Assembly (NCBI RefSeq): GCF_026210795.1
Contig: NC_089434.1
Location: 3,100,001 to 3,164,000, forward strand
Reading direction: 5' to 3'
DNA: 64,000 bases
Source of the DNA: Rhizophagus irregularis
Taxonomy: Eukaryota; Glomeromycota; Glomeromycetes; Glomerales; Glomeraceae
Shown: positions 46,993-59,781 of the stretch, in pieces
Layout of the letters: every line of letters starts with the position of its first letter
Position numbering within the stretch: position 1 is the first letter of the stretch
The notes under the pieces: model-generated
Database searches by the model: none
The model's input: the letters and a program-made list of their open reading frames with translations, nothing else
Told to the model about the DNA's origin: nothing
Translations under genes and position numbers: made by a program

Positions 46993-47700
46993 AGCAGCAG
47001 TATTACTGTAAGGGTGAAGTCTAACTTGTGAAAATTGAGAATTTCTGACATGGCTGCTGCTTAGCGATCCTCTTGATGGCCTTTAGAGTATGAACTTGAA
47101 ACTGAAGTTTAAATAATGAGAAACAGGTGTAAGAAAATAACCACACGGTATATGAAGAAAATTGTAAATTATTCAATTGAAATAATCTACTAAGAAATAA
47201 AGATTCTTATGGGTCTCTGGAACGAAATTCTGGATGGTAAGTTGTTTTATTTGAGGTGGAGATGCCATTGGCTTTTAAAACATATTGACGTTTCTTTTAT
47301 ATTGCTTTTGTAGGTTTACGGTTATTTTGATGTAGCTGCATATTATTATTCATAATAATTATATAGTACATTATTAATATTATAAATACACAATTACTGC
47401 ATTTAACTGTGAAATCTCATGAAATTCACGATGTCTAAACCATGTACTGTATAGATGATCGCTAGTCAGGAATTTGTACGAACTAGAAATAAAAAATTAT
47501 ACATGTACTGCTGTAAATAATAAATATTTCGTTCCAATAGAATGAATGACAATAAACAAATGGTTATATTAATTACAAAACGTTTTTTTAAAAAAAGCTC
47601 AGTAAATCGGTTCGGTTTTTGGTAATTACCAATACCAATCAATTCGGTTCGATATCAGTTTTTGCAAAAACTGAACCGAACCGAACCGATCGGAGCCTTA

Positions 47701-49374
47701 ATTAGTATAAATATTTAATAATATTTTTGCAATTATATGTATTTCTTGTACACTATTTTGTATTTTTATTTGCAATTTGTTCAGGTAAAAGCTTATAATT
47801 TTTTAAAAATTCTCTAACTTCACTTTGCTATTCATTTGTCTATTCTATTATAATTACCTCTTCATTATTAATTGCAGATTGTAACAAAACCTTTTGATTA
47901 TCTTTTAATAATAAAAGATGAGAATTTACTTTTCTTTTACATTTCTAAAATAAAGGATAAAAAGAATATTAATATACTAACTTAATAAATATTGTAATTT
48001 AATATGTTTTTTTGCCAAAGTATACATGAAAAAAAGTATAAATATAATAATAAGTTCATTACTATAAAAATTTCAAATAAAAATTACTTGTAATATGACT
48101 CTAATTCACAAAATTTTACATGACAATTTTTTAACATTAGAAAAGTAGGTAGCATAACAAATAACAAAAAATATTGACTCATCATATAATTAAAATAGCA
48201 TATGACCTAAAATTAATATTATTTATTTTTAGAAGCAGAGGTAGGATAACTGCTTAGAAATGAATCAGGTTTTAAAAAGTCTTAATTAATAAAGTATTAA
48301 TATATAATTACTACTAGTATTGTAATAATTATAATTATTGTTAATTATATAAATATGTATTATAATATAATAGGACTGGGAAAACTTATAATAAAGGTCA
48401 CTGGATAATAGTAAAATGATGGTTTTGCCCAAATTAATAAAAATTTTTCTTAAGTAATTAAACTAAAAATCTAACAAATATTATACAAAAATGTCTGAAA
48501 AATAAAATGAATCATAAATTATTCTTTTAATATCAATATTAACTGAGATCATTAAATTTTTCAAAAAAAAATTTATAATAACGCAAATCACTTTTTAAAA
48601 AATTTATTAATTATGCGAACTACCTTTTTGCATTATACAGAATATATAAAAATCTAAATTGAGTGTATAAATCATACATTTAATTCTAAACTTAAACAGA
48701 TAAGTTTAATCCACATATTTTGGCTTTATTAAAAATTGTATATATAAAAAATTCAATGGACTTTACTAGTGTGCTGAGTACTACAGTAACCTCCATTATA
48801 GGTTTTTCTGATCCTAATATAATATATATATATCATATTGGGTCTTTGCAATAAAAAGGTATGAAACTCAAACAATATCAAAAATTGAATTAATATTAAA
48901 TTTGCATTTATTTCAGTAAAAAAAACATAATCATATGTGCCGATTTTTGGAATTAGTCTAAATTAAGATTTTTATAAAAATTTAATATTTTAGTAAGATT
49001 AACATTACACAAATCTAAATTAAATATGTGTTACATATTTACATAACTCAGATTTAATAAAAAATAAAAAAATTTTTTTAATCAATATTCAAAAATAACG
49101 GTAATAACCACTTCTTTTTCCCCATCACTTCCCATCACTTTTCCATCATTTTTCTATTCACTTTTATTAAATATGACAAAAAAGTTTATAAGCAAATATA
49201 GCAGTTATTCTTAAGTGGTAAGTAAAAGAAAAAACTTAATATTTTATATACATAGATAAGACATATTTTTTCATAATTTTTAGCTTTAATTTATTGTTTT
49301 TTCTTTGTAAAAAATACATGCAAATAAAAAATAATTATGATGTAAAATAGTTGTAAAATGATTATAGTGTTCCG
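47701..49374. other. AT-rich spacer with a small minus-strand coding remnant
   Basis: A minus-strand piece at about 47770-47880 reads SEVREFLKNYKLLPEQIANKN, preceded by in-frame stops. It may belong to a gene disrupted by the hAT insertion, but no family is recognised. The rest is AT-rich with no feature. Confidence 0.35.
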
Positions 49375-49735
49375 AAACGAGTCGAGTTGACTCACGAGTT
49401 GGTCGAGTCGAGTCGAGTCAAGTCGAGTTGAAAATTACAATCAAATCGAATTGATTCGAGTCGAGTTAATAATTTAATAAAATCGAGTCGAGTCGAGTTA
49501 AGCCGAATTAAACATAATTCCGGCCAAATTTATGGAATTTCCTTTTTTTGGAAATTATGTTACACAAAATCCGAGACGAAAATTTTTTGAAAATTACAAA
49601 AATGGAATTTTGTGGAACGGCTATCGCCAAAAAAAGGAAATGATTGGCATAGCCAAATAAAATCACGTGATTTAATTCGACTCGACTCGATTCGGTTTGA
49701 CGGGCCAACTCGACTCGAATCAAGTCGAGTTTATA
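49375..49735. mobile_element. MITE with GAGTCGAGTCGAG inverted arms
   Basis: The left arm (49375-49510) is built of GAGTCGAGT repeats and the right arm (49675-49735) of ACTCGACTCGA. The centre has ATAATTCCGGCCAAATTTAT and TTTCCTTTTTTTGGAAAT, resembling the segment at 2755-3185. Exact ends are unresolved. Frames on both strands here are repeat translations. Confidence 0.65.
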
Positions 49736-50027
49736 TTTTTATAATTTTAAGCTGTCATTCATTCGTTCGAAGTTTAAAAATGAATAATAAGATATTCTTT
49801 TTTTCAAAATAACTAATTATATATTTGTTTTTTATCTTTTAAAATTATTTTATTAGATTTATTCTACTAAAATCCTTAAATGGCAAATAAAATCTTTTAA
49901 ATAAAGTAAAAGAATTTGGGATTCTTTTATGAAAGCATTTTTTGGTAAGAAATAAAATTTTCAGATCAGACTTTATGCAGGTGACAAAATCGTTCATTAT
50001 TATTCCTGGAGATATGCTAACGTCATC

Positions 50028-50610
50028 ATTTTACATTCATTTGAAAGCTGAGAATTTGCTCTATCGTAAGAATTAAAGATCAGGAAAATTGGATCACTGG
50101 ATGAGGCGTAATTAACGATCAAAGTCAAATCAAATTTAAAAATTAAAAATAAATATATTAGACGTAATTATTCACAATCCAGTGATTCAATTCATTCAAT
50201 TTTAGGCTTATTAGATAGACCTCAATTTTCTCTTTTAAATGAATATAATTTCATTCATATAGCTTGCATCTACAGGTATTTAATAAATTTTTTTATATCA
50301 GATTTTATCAAACAAAATTTTATATTAATAATATAATTGATGATTCCTAAACATCTACATATATTAAATGAATTATTTTAAATTTATTTTAAAGATAAAA
50401 GTTGGCATCACCTTAGGGAGCAAAGATCATTCAAATTGAATCACTACATGTGAAGTAATTAATGATCAAATTTAGATAAAATTCAATAAATATACTGAAC
50501 GTAATTACTGAATAACTAGTGATTCAATTCACTTGATTTTAGATTCATTAGATAGATCGATCTCAATTTTCTCTTTCAAATGAATGTAAATTTATTTGTA
50601 TAGCTTATTT
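50028..50610. repeat. Two adjacent foldback repeats of one family
   Basis: In the first copy (about 50028-50275) TTCATTTGAAAGCTGAGAAT pairs with ATTTTCTCTTTTAAATGAAT, and GATCACTGGATGAGGCGTAA pairs with the CAGTGATTC side. The second copy (about 50400-50610) keeps the right half (CAGTGATTCAATTC ... TCTCTTTCAAATGAATG) and part of the left. They lie about 370 bp apart in the same orientation. The rest of 49736-52990 is AT-rich with no gene seen. Confidence 0.6.
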
Positions 50611-53000
50611 CTACGAAGAATTATCAATGATTTTGTCATGAGAGTTATATTTGATCTTTTAAATTTTAATGATATCTTATATTAAAAAAAAATTGAAAAT
50701 TATATAATTAATTAGTTTTTTTTGCATTATCTAGTATAAATTTATTATTCTTATATAAATGATAAGTCATATTTGCTTTAATAAAATTATTTTTGTGTAA
50801 AAAAATTAGATTCCAAGAATCGGCCCATATGTTAGCATATAAAGTAAAATTAAATTTTTTTTTGAGTTTCGTACGCTTTCATTGCAAAGATTTTTAATTA
50901 TCATTTCTTTTTATAATAATATCTGTTCTACAAAAATTTATTTTTGTAATTTTTATTTTTTAAAAAAGGAAATTTAAAAATCATAAGTGTTATAATATTA
51001 CAATACTTTAACTTTAAAAGTAATAATAAGTTGCAACTCTTACTATTATATTATAATATAAAGTAGTAATTATCAATTATATACTACTAATAAAAATTTA
51101 TGAATATTTAACATTATTTTATATAATTATTTATGATCATAATTAACAGAATCCTACCTACTACTAAGATATGTCACTAGTAGAAATTTTACTTTTATAT
51201 AAAATCTTATTTTAGATATACTTAAATTCTATTGGTTAATTAACTAAAAAGAAAAAAAATCATAATAATGTAACATAAAATTTTTCTTTTATAGTAGAAT
51301 CTTTAAAGAATTTTATATGTAAACCTTACCTTAGACTATAGGGTAATCTATTTTAATAGTAGGTAGTCCTTGATTAACTTAAAACTCTTCTATTAAATTA
51401 AATTTTAATTAACCTATTAAAAGTATTTAAGTTTTTTAGTTACTTTAATTATTGAAAAATAGCAATATAATATTTTAAATAAAAAATTAGAATTTAGCAT
51501 TATTAAAGAAAAATTTTTTAACTAGTAATTATACAATATAAAAATTTTAATTTTTCAATTTTAAGCAATTAGTTCCATTATTTAAAAGTTTGGAATTTAT
51601 CTGATAAAAATATTAGAACAAATGAGATTTTCAGTATTTTTAAAATCCTATGATAAAAAACTGAAAAAACTTAATTTGGACAGAGATAAAAAAGTTTTAA
51701 CTTTTAAACAAAGTGATCTTAAATTAGTTCTAAAACTAATTTTAATTTTAACAAATTTTAAACTTAAAATACTTTGAAAACTATTCTAAAAATCAAACTA
51801 AAATTGATTTGAAGAAACTGTTTTAAATCAGATTATCAAAATTTTACTGGTAATTATAAATTGTATTAAGAATTATAACTAATAAGAAGCATTAAAAAAA
51901 ATTGTTTTGATATCCTACTAACTAAATCATTTGATTTCCAATTCTATTATTCTATAAAAATAAGTAATAATAATATATTGACAAGAGTTTAATAGTATAT
52001 TCAAATAAGATAGTTAGTTAGTTACTAACTATTGTTTAATAATCAATCAAAATTTTTTTAATTGATCTTTATTATATACTCTATTTGCATTTTAAATTTA
52101 ATACATATAGCTCATATTTTACTTAATATGAAACTGAAGTAAAATTAACAAAGAACTGAAATAAAACTGATAAACTGATCTCCATTTCTAGTTATAATTC
52201 CAAATGGATAAACTTGAAAATCTGATGAACAAATAGATAAATTTAATATGAAATTTCCTCTGAATATTATTTTAAAATTATTAAATAAAATTTTATAATG
52301 TTTTACAATAATAGAATACATATTTTATTGATTGGTTATTAAGATTATTATATAAATGAAGTTTAATTTAAAATTTCAGTTTGGGTTTAAATTTGTCCAT
52401 TTTGTTCAGATTTGAATAAAATTTTTCCCATATTTATTCAGTTTATCCAGATTAGTATTTAAACTTAATTTTTCCAGTTTTAACATTCAGTTTAAGTGTC
52501 AAGTATAAATGGATCATAAATTGATCTTTTTATTACATAAAATTAGAAAAGATTATAGTTTTCAAAACTATTGGTCATCTTTATTTTAAGAGTATTTTAA
52601 CAAGTTAAATTTTATTATTCTATAATCATTACTGAAATTAGAACTTATTATTCTATTAAATTTATAACAAAAAAACAGAAAACCTTCTTTATAAAAATAA
52701 TTTATTTTGTTTTGTTTTTTACCTTTTAATAGAGTTTATTTTCTTTCTGAAATGTCAACTATTCTTCACTCTTAAAATATTAAGATATTTTACATATACT
52801 TTAAAGAAAATTATTGTTATTTTTCCTTTTTTTTTATCTTATTTATTTTTAGTTTATTTTCTTTTTCTCTTTTTTAAGTAGTTTTTAGCATGGGTAAAAT
52901 TTACTTCAGTTACAATTCCTCAAATGAAGCTAATTTTTGCTTCTAAAGGAAATATTAGATTCAATGTATACAAAATATCTATCCAAAATGTTATAAATTG
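50611..53000. other. AT-rich spacer, no feature recognised
   Basis: About 2.4 kb of very AT-rich sequence without a coding-like frame. Near 52370-52520 short TTCAGTTTGGG/TCAGTTTATCCAG repeats occur; I cannot assign them. Confidence 0.5.
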
Positions 53001-53053
53001 GTGTAACCTGTAGATGTCCGAATTCCGAAATTCTAGTGACGGATATTTTTACT

Positions 53054-54082
53054 ATGTCCCGCTTTACTTCAAAATGTTTAATTTTTTTACAATCACATTC
53101 AAATCCATTTCTATCATTATCGAAATTTGATTTTTTTTTTCGACCTTATGTATCATTTTTACAGGTACCGACAAGAAAATTAGATTTAGGTAGTTTAAGC
53201 GATAATCGTAAAGCAACCAAAGAGGTGAATGATAAGCTCTTTCAACCTGAGAAAAATTACAAATTTGAAATTTTCAACAAATTATGTATGTCTTTTTATG
53301 ATTTTGTTTAGAAAAGACGCGTAGGACGTGGGCCAGCTTCAGGTAGAGGCAAAACTTGCGGTAGAGGTCATAAAGGTCAAAAGGCTCGTGGTGGTAATGG
53401 CAAACCAAGAAGAGATTTCGAAGGAGGCCAAACTCCCCTTAGTAGACGTTTTCCTAAAAGAGGTTTTTATAATCTGTATGTAATTTTCAAGAGAAACAAG
53501 GACATTGTTTTACTTTTACGTAACATTATATTTATTGTCTAGCTTCAAAACGACTTGGGCTCCTTTAAATCTTGATAGACTTCAACATTGGATAGATAAT
53601 GGGAGAATAGATCCTTCACAGCCTATTACGATGAAACATCTTTTGGACTCGAGATGTGTAAGAGATGTTAAAGATGGAGTTAAAATATTGGCTGATGTAA
53701 ATACCTTTTTTTTCCATTTTTTTAAGGAAAAAATTTACTTATTAAAATATTTTTTAATAGGGTAAAGAGCATTTCAAGACTCCAATTACAATTGAAGTAT
53801 CACGTGCGTCTCAACAAGCCATAAAAACAATTGACTCAGTTGGAGGAAAGATTACTTGTAGATATTTTAATAAATTAGCTTTAAGAGCTACAATTAAACC
53901 TGAAAAATTTTGGAAAATACCAAAATTCGCTGCTCCGATGAAACAACGCGATATTGGTACATATTTATAAAATTTCACGTGATTCAATTGCTTTTATACT
54001 AAATTTTTAACTTTTTATTATAATAGTTTGGTATTCGGATCCAAAAAATAAAGGTTATCTAGCTTCACCACCATCTCATTAA
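53054..54082 (+). CDS. MRPL10: Mitochondrial ribosomal protein uL15m
   Basis: Large-subunit mitochondrial ribosomal protein of the uL15 family (yeast Mrpl10). Exons are 53054-53224, 53312-53475, 53543-53696, 53761-53956 and 54027-54082, closing at 246 residues. I chose the ATG at 53054 (MSRFTSKC) over the upstream GTG at 53036. The first about 45 residues are basic and hydroxylated, as in a mitochondrial presequence. The uL15 core is unmistakable: [44 protein letters not shown], then a C-terminal half with [20 protein letters not shown] and [20 protein letters not shown], the helical and beta region that ends uL15. It converges with DHH1 1.1 kb downstream. Confidence 0.95.
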
Positions 54083-55201
54083 GATCAATGGGATTAATTT
54101 GCATTCGTGTTTTTATACGTGATTTGATCATAAATAATAAAAATAATAAATGAAACAAACAATAAATAAGATCGTTTTGTTGATAATAAAAAGGCAACAA
54201 TACATATTAAAGTCTTTTTATTTTGTTTTTTGAATTTGCCTTTTTTCATATAGTGATCTTTGTGGTTTTTTCTTTTTTTTTCTTGGTTAATATCTTTTTC
54301 ATAGTAATTACAATAATTAACTATTGACAGCAAAATCGTGAAAAAAGAATAAAGAAATATGTAGGATATAAAAAGATGACGACCAATTTTCTATAATTCC
54401 TAATAACCAACAAAAAAAAGTTTGTTAAAAAAGATTATAAACGTAACATTGAGTTAAGGTTGTATGCGGAAAAAAATGAAGATAAGGGAATAAGGGGAGA
54501 TTTTTCTTTTTTACAATATAATGCAAGGAAAAAAATAATGTTCTTACTTAAAAGGAAAGAAAAAGTGTTGGAATCAACATAAAAATATATATATTATAAT
54601 CAAAAATAGGATTACAAACATGCTCTCCTATTTTTTTTTATAATAAATGTTTTTTGATCATTAAAAGTTTTTAAGAAATAAAATTATTAATCTTTTTAAA
54701 GAGCGATTTTAAAAACAAAGGAGAAATGTTTTTTTTTTTTAAAAAAAGTGATCTTGCAAGAGAAATGAGTCATAACAAATATAAGTAAGTAGCAAGGATT
54801 ATCGCTACAAAAATAAAAAAAAACTAATTACTATATTCAAAAAAATATATATATAAGAGCAAAAATGAAGGAGTTTGGGAATCAATTCGCCGTGTGGTAA
54901 GTTGAAAGGAAAAAAAAAATAAAGGAAAAATTAATTACATTACATACAAAGAGATACCTCCAGATAAAAACATGCAAAATATTTGCATATACAAAAAGTG
55001 CAGTTAGAATGTTTGAAGAAAATAAAAAAAAATAAAATAAAAAAAAATAAAACCTCTTTATTATCAGAAAAATAATAAGGAAGAAAAAAAGAATAATTCA
55101 ACAAATAAAATAGCGAATGAAAAGAGTCCTCCAATTTTTTTAATTAAACATCTTTACACTCACAATATTTCAAATGACCTTTTGTACAAAAAGGGATTTT
55201 T
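54083..55201. other. Convergent 3' intergenic region of uL15m and DHH1
   Basis: AT-rich, with many A/T homopolymers. It probably holds long 3' untranslated regions, in particular that of DHH1. Small frames here are low-complexity. Confidence 0.5.
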
Positions 55202-57211
55202 TCAAGAAGCAGCTTTAACACCCATACCACCACCTCTTGCATTAGTGTTCCTCATACCACCTGAACTTCGTGAATTTTGATGACTTTGATGGTTTTGATG
55301 ACTTTGAGAGCGATTATTTTGAATATTTTGAATATTTTGATTATTTTGACTATTAATATTTTGATTATTTTGGTTATTCTGAATTTGTTGAGTTTGAGCA
55401 TCATCCAGTGCACTTGGAGCAACATACAATCGCTTGTCAATAACGGGCGGAATAGGTTGAATCTCAGTACCAAGCTCTTGTTCAATCTTGTAAAGATTAA
55501 ACCGATCATCATAAGTGATAAGATTAATGGCAAGCCCAAGATGTCCAAACCGTCCGGATCTACCAATACGATGAAGGTACGTTTCGGCATTTTTTGGGAA
55601 ATCAAAATTAATCACGACATTAACCGCTTGGATATCAATACCACGAGTAAGTAAATCTAATTACATATAAATTCTATTAATAAAATTGACATAGAAATCT
55701 TTCAGTTCACAACATTTACGGAGAATTATCCTATACAAACCTGAGCATACTAAGTTACGACAAACACCGTTTCTGAAATCATGGAAAACACGATTACGAT
55801 GACTCTGTAACATTTTTGCATGACTGTAGAAACATGAATATCCAAGTTCGGTTATTTTCTTCGCAAGAAGTTCAACCCGGTTAGTCGAATTACAAAAAAT
55901 GATAGATTGATTAATTTGTAGCTGTAAATCGTATTAAAACAATAATTTAGTATTTATTTTCTTTATTAATCTAAAGATTAATATAAAATTATTTATACCT
56001 TAGAAAATAAGGTATTAAGACAATGCACTTTCTGCCGTTCTTCAACGAAAGCATAATATTGTGTGACACCACGAAGTGTGAGTTCATCCATTAAATTGAT
56101 TTCATACGGCTTTACAAGATATTTATCCTAAATGACACGCATTAACATATAAACATCATTTTAACAAATTAAGAAAGATAGGTTATCAAGATATTAATAC
56201 CTTAAAACTTTTCACAATCAAGGGAAATGTAGCGCTATATAACATTATCTGGCGATCTTTGGGGAAATATGTTATAAGTTGTTCGACGATCGGAGAAAAT
56301 TCTGGACTCAACAACTTATCTGCTTCATCCATTACGAATGTTGGACATTCGCTGAAGTCGGCTACGCCTTTTCCAGCTAAATCCAAAATACGACCAGGTG
56401 TTCCAACAACAATATGTACAATTTCAGATAAACGTAAAATATCGTCTTTTAACGTTGTACCACCTGTCGTTACCATAACCTGTACTCCCATATGCTTTCC
56501 AAGGGTTTTGCATACTTGCGATGTTTGCAAGGCCAATTCTCTCGTAGGGACGAGTAACAACGCTTGAATTTTCGGTTTTTTCACATTAATTTTTTCTAAG
56601 GCTGGAATAACAAAAGCTGCCGTTTTACCAGTACCATTTTTTGCTCTTGCAAGAATGTCACGACCAGTAAGAGCGATTGGTATGGATTCTTCTTGAATTG
56701 GTGATGGTCTCTCAAATCCGGCCTCAAATATACCCATCAGTAATTCGCGTTTTAGAAAATAGTCTTCGAATTCGTTTCCCTTTGTAGCTGTGACATCCTG
56801 TTGTATAAAACGACACATAAATATATTATGTAAATATGATTAAATTGAAGTAAGAGAATAGTTTTTTTCAATTTGACAAAATTAGTACTTGCCTCTGTTT
56901 GTGGTCGATGATCTTTAGGAGGCAGCCGTAAATTTTTCTTCCAACTATCGTTTTCATGACTACCATTGAATAAAGATCAATCATTTAAATTATCAGAAAA
57001 ATTCATTTTATATATATTATCTAAAAATATAGATTAAACCACACGAGTATTATCAACACTCGCGTCTGAATATTATTATAAAAATGACAACTTTTAAAGT
57101 TGCTTTTTTAAAGCCATAACGTTTTACAATTAACAAAAGCGAAACGAGATAAAGTATAGAAGCTTACTTGAGATGGTGTGGCTGTTGATGATTTGGGAGA
57201 ATTCCAGCCAT
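55202..57211 (-). CDS. DHH1: DEAD-box RNA helicase Dhh1/DDX6 family
   Basis: Cytoplasmic ATP-dependent RNA helicase of P-bodies, an activator of decapping and translational repressor. Exons are 57211-57168 ([14 protein letters not shown]), 56959-56893, 56797-56201, 56127-55999, 55921-55741 and 55656-55202; the frame closes at 490 residues, about the size of yeast Dhh1. Motifs: [17 protein letters not shown] (Q motif), [10 protein letters not shown] (I), [10 protein letters not shown] (Ia), GTPGRILDL (Ib), VMDEADKL (II, DEAD), LYSATFP (III), IIFCNS (IV), [20 protein letters not shown] (V) and [12 protein letters not shown] (VI). The C-terminus is Asn/Gln-rich, then Gly-rich, consistent with a granule-forming tail. 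The second intron begins with GC (GCAAGT). An in-frame TGA upstream of exon 2 (near 56985) is intronic in this model. Confidence 0.95.
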
Positions 57212-58843
57212 TTGAATGTTTTTAAGTTTTTATACAGTGTTATAATACAAGAGTTATTTTGCGTGAATCTTTTTAAAGTTAAAAAAATGCGTGTTGGTTT
57301 ATATGACGGCTGTCCGTCTTTCTTTACTTGTCTTGGTATACCGAACGAAACGATCTCTGCCCGTAAATAAAATATTTGTGAAGAAAAAATTTTTTTTTTT
57401 GTACAGATGTGAAGTTGAGTCTATGTTTAGCTTTATAAATAGTGGCGATGCAGAGCGAATTTCAAAAAAAAAGTTGTTCGTCTTATATACTTTATTAGGT
57501 TGTAAAGCAAACTTTGTCTATATTTTATATTTTTTGGTTAAGTTATCGTCTACAAGCAAAAGACAATTCTCTTTATTGGATTAGGTGGCTTTTTTTCGTA
57601 GTTGAAACGCTGGTAAAATGGTTATTAAGGGAAAAAAAAATTCAACAAGAATAAGAATAATTGTTCCAATAATATAAATAATTTTTTTTTTGTGGGGTTA
57701 AGTTTATGTAACAATACTAGATTTAAACACGTGATGCCGTGTCCTCTACAATTCTGGCCAGAATTAAGAAATCAATTTCTTTTTTTTTATAACAATTACA
57801 TGAATAGCAGATGGAATTTTATTGATTGTTTTACATTTAAGCTTGCTTAAACAAATATTGTTAAATTTATAATTTTTCTAACTTTTATATATATTTAAAA
57901 ATTTAACATTTTAACTAATTATTAATCTATTGAATCTTATTACTATTTAATAACTTTAAAGGTTTATTTAAAAAAGAAAAAGGATTATTTATTGTAATTA
58001 GTAGTGTTGAGCATTTTTAATATCCAATTAAAACAATTGGATTTGAATATGATATGAAATATCCAATTGGATATCCAATTAGATATTCATTTGTTCAATT
58101 ATTCAAATGGTCTAATACTGATTGTAATAGTCATTAAAATTAAAGAATTAGATAAAAATATGGTATATATTATACTATTAATTGATAAAAATTTAATAGA
58201 TTATTAATAAAAAAAATATTTTTTAATACAAAATATATATATAATATAAATTTTATATTTTAATTAAAGAATAATTTTAAAAATTTTAAATAAAATTTTA
58301 TTGAAATTAAAGTTTTATTATATATATTAAATTTTTCAACTAGAGTAAATTTTTATAAAAAAAATTTTAATTTATTTTAATATTACTTTAATTTTAGTTT
58401 ATAATTTATTGACTATAATTTTAATATTAATCAAATAATTTAAAATTATATTTAATAAATATATTTACTATTTAAAATTAATTTATTTTCAGTAAAATTT
58501 ATTTAGTAATGTAATTTTAATTTATATTAATTTTATATTACTTTTACAATTATATATATATAAAATAAATGTATAACATATTAAAAAAAAAATTATATAT
58601 ATAAATAAAAAGATATTACTAAAGTTTATTAGTAATAATTGATATTATATTAATATATATGATAAAATACATTGCAATAATTGTAAACTTAAAAAAATCA
58701 ATAAATTTTATAATAATAAATAATTATTCATTACTATTTGATTATGATGATAAATAATTATTTATTACTATATAGTAATAAGTAGCAGAACCATTAAAAA
58801 AATTTTATATATATAAGTTATGGTTTATAAATTGTAGTATATA
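57212..58843. other. AT-rich spacer upstream of DHH1
   Basis: The left part must contain the DHH1 promoter. ATTCTGGCCAGAAT, a perfect palindrome, lies at about 57753-57766 and resembles the 2951 and 49515 repeats. Near 58010-58100 a run built on ATATCCAATTGGATATCC and the start TAGTGTTGAGC suggest another MITE end. Otherwise there is extreme AT content and no gene. Open frames near 57173-57584 are not credible. Confidence 0.45.
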
Positions 58844-59325
58844 CAGTTAGCCCTTTCTATAACGAATTTTGATATAATGAATTTCACGATATAACAAATC
58901 TTTAGTGTGGTACGCATTTAGTCATATAAAAAAAAATTTATTACACCAAATTTTACTAATAAAATGCATTATAACATTGAACGAAGAAAAATTATGATTT
59001 CATATATATAAATGACCCTTTTTATAATGAATTTCTTTTAAAACAAATTTGTTTTTTAGTATAATGAAGATTTTTGCAAGATAAATTTTAATATAAAAGA
59101 TAATTTGATATTGCTTTCATGAAATTTTTCCCAAATAAGCAATTTACCATTTTAATTCATTTATCAAAAGATGGATGATTTATGCTTTGAAATTTCTTTG
59201 CCTCTGTGATCATTATACCAAATTTTTCTGCTATACTGAATAATTTGTTATAGCATTAGTGAATTTTCTCATAACAAAGGGCTGATCGGTCTAGACACCT
59301 ACTTCGTTATATTAAGGGCTAACTG
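58844..59325. mobile_element. pogo/Tigger-type MITE, 482 bp
   Basis: Inverted ends CAGTTAGCCCTTTCTATAAC and, read inward on the right, CAGTTAGCCCTTAATATAAC, flanked by TA (58842-58843 and 59326-59327). TATAACGAAT-type phrases recur through the interior. There is no transposase coding. Confidence 0.88.
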
Positions 59326-59488
59326 TACAGTAAAATTTTGTTAATTTTTGCAATTGGTAAAATTGAATTTATATTCTTATTATAAAGGATATTACATTTA
59401 GCTATTATATTAAAGATAATTAACTTTTTATATACTTTTAACAAATTAATCTATTTTTTAAAAGTTAAAAATCAGAATTATATATAAG

Positions 59489-59781
59489 AGGACTCTGGAC
59501 ATCTCTTATATAGGTCATAACTGATTTTTTGCCAAAAAAGTTCCAATTTGCTTTTTTTTTTATTTTCAGTTTTTTGTGATTATCTCGACATTCAGTAATT
59601 TGATTTATAGATTTTTTTTATTTTGTAGAGCTTGATGAAAGCTATAAAATAAAAAGAAGTTCGCATAAATTGGACTACTGAATGCTGAGATAATTCGCAA
59701 AAAACTTGATTTTTTTTTGAAATTTAGGGTCAATTTGCGAAAGATCAATCTCTGTATTGTATATATGATGTCCAGGATCCT
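59489..59781. mobile_element. Foldback MITE, second copy of the AGGACYCYGG family
   Basis: A 293-bp element, ends AGGACTCTGGACATCTC and, inward from the right, AGGATCCTGGACATC, with the 8-bp duplication TATATAAG at 59481-59488 and 59782-59789. The internal stem resembles that of 22858-23155, but the GC pairs have decayed toward AT. Confidence 0.85.

Larger units (their letters stand above)
40636..47700 (+). mobile_element. Large hAT element with decayed transposase gene and internal arrays
   Basis: The left terminus is TAGAGCTCTGATCGGTTTTG, and the right terminus, read inward, TAAGGCTCCGATCGGTTCGG. Subterminal repeats are built on ACCGATCAGTT/CCGATCGGTT: a run of 22-bp repeats at about 40800-40960 and a mirror group at 47590-47690. 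Inside, in order, are a palindromic satellite (41150-42360), the transposase gene (42601-45453), a CTGGTCAAA-ended fragment (45855), exon-like cassettes (46290-46700) and an ALYREF-like fragment (46777-46992, minus). The flanking 8-mers (AATATGGT before the nested MITE, ATTAGTAT after) agree only partly, so the target duplication has decayed or the ends are rearranged. Confidence 0.75.

Noticed and set aside
56960-57020. Possible DHH1 start at about 57007 (MNFSDNLND) with an in-frame TGA before exon 2, which would suggest a recoded or broken gene.
   Set aside because: A first exon at 57211-57168 ([14 protein letters not shown]) followed by GTAAGC joins in frame to the AG at 56960, so the TGA is intronic.
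57173-57584. Two overlapping plus-strand frames upstream of DHH1.
   Set aside because: They overlap the DHH1 first exon antisense and its promoter, have low-complexity AT-driven composition and no recognisable domain.
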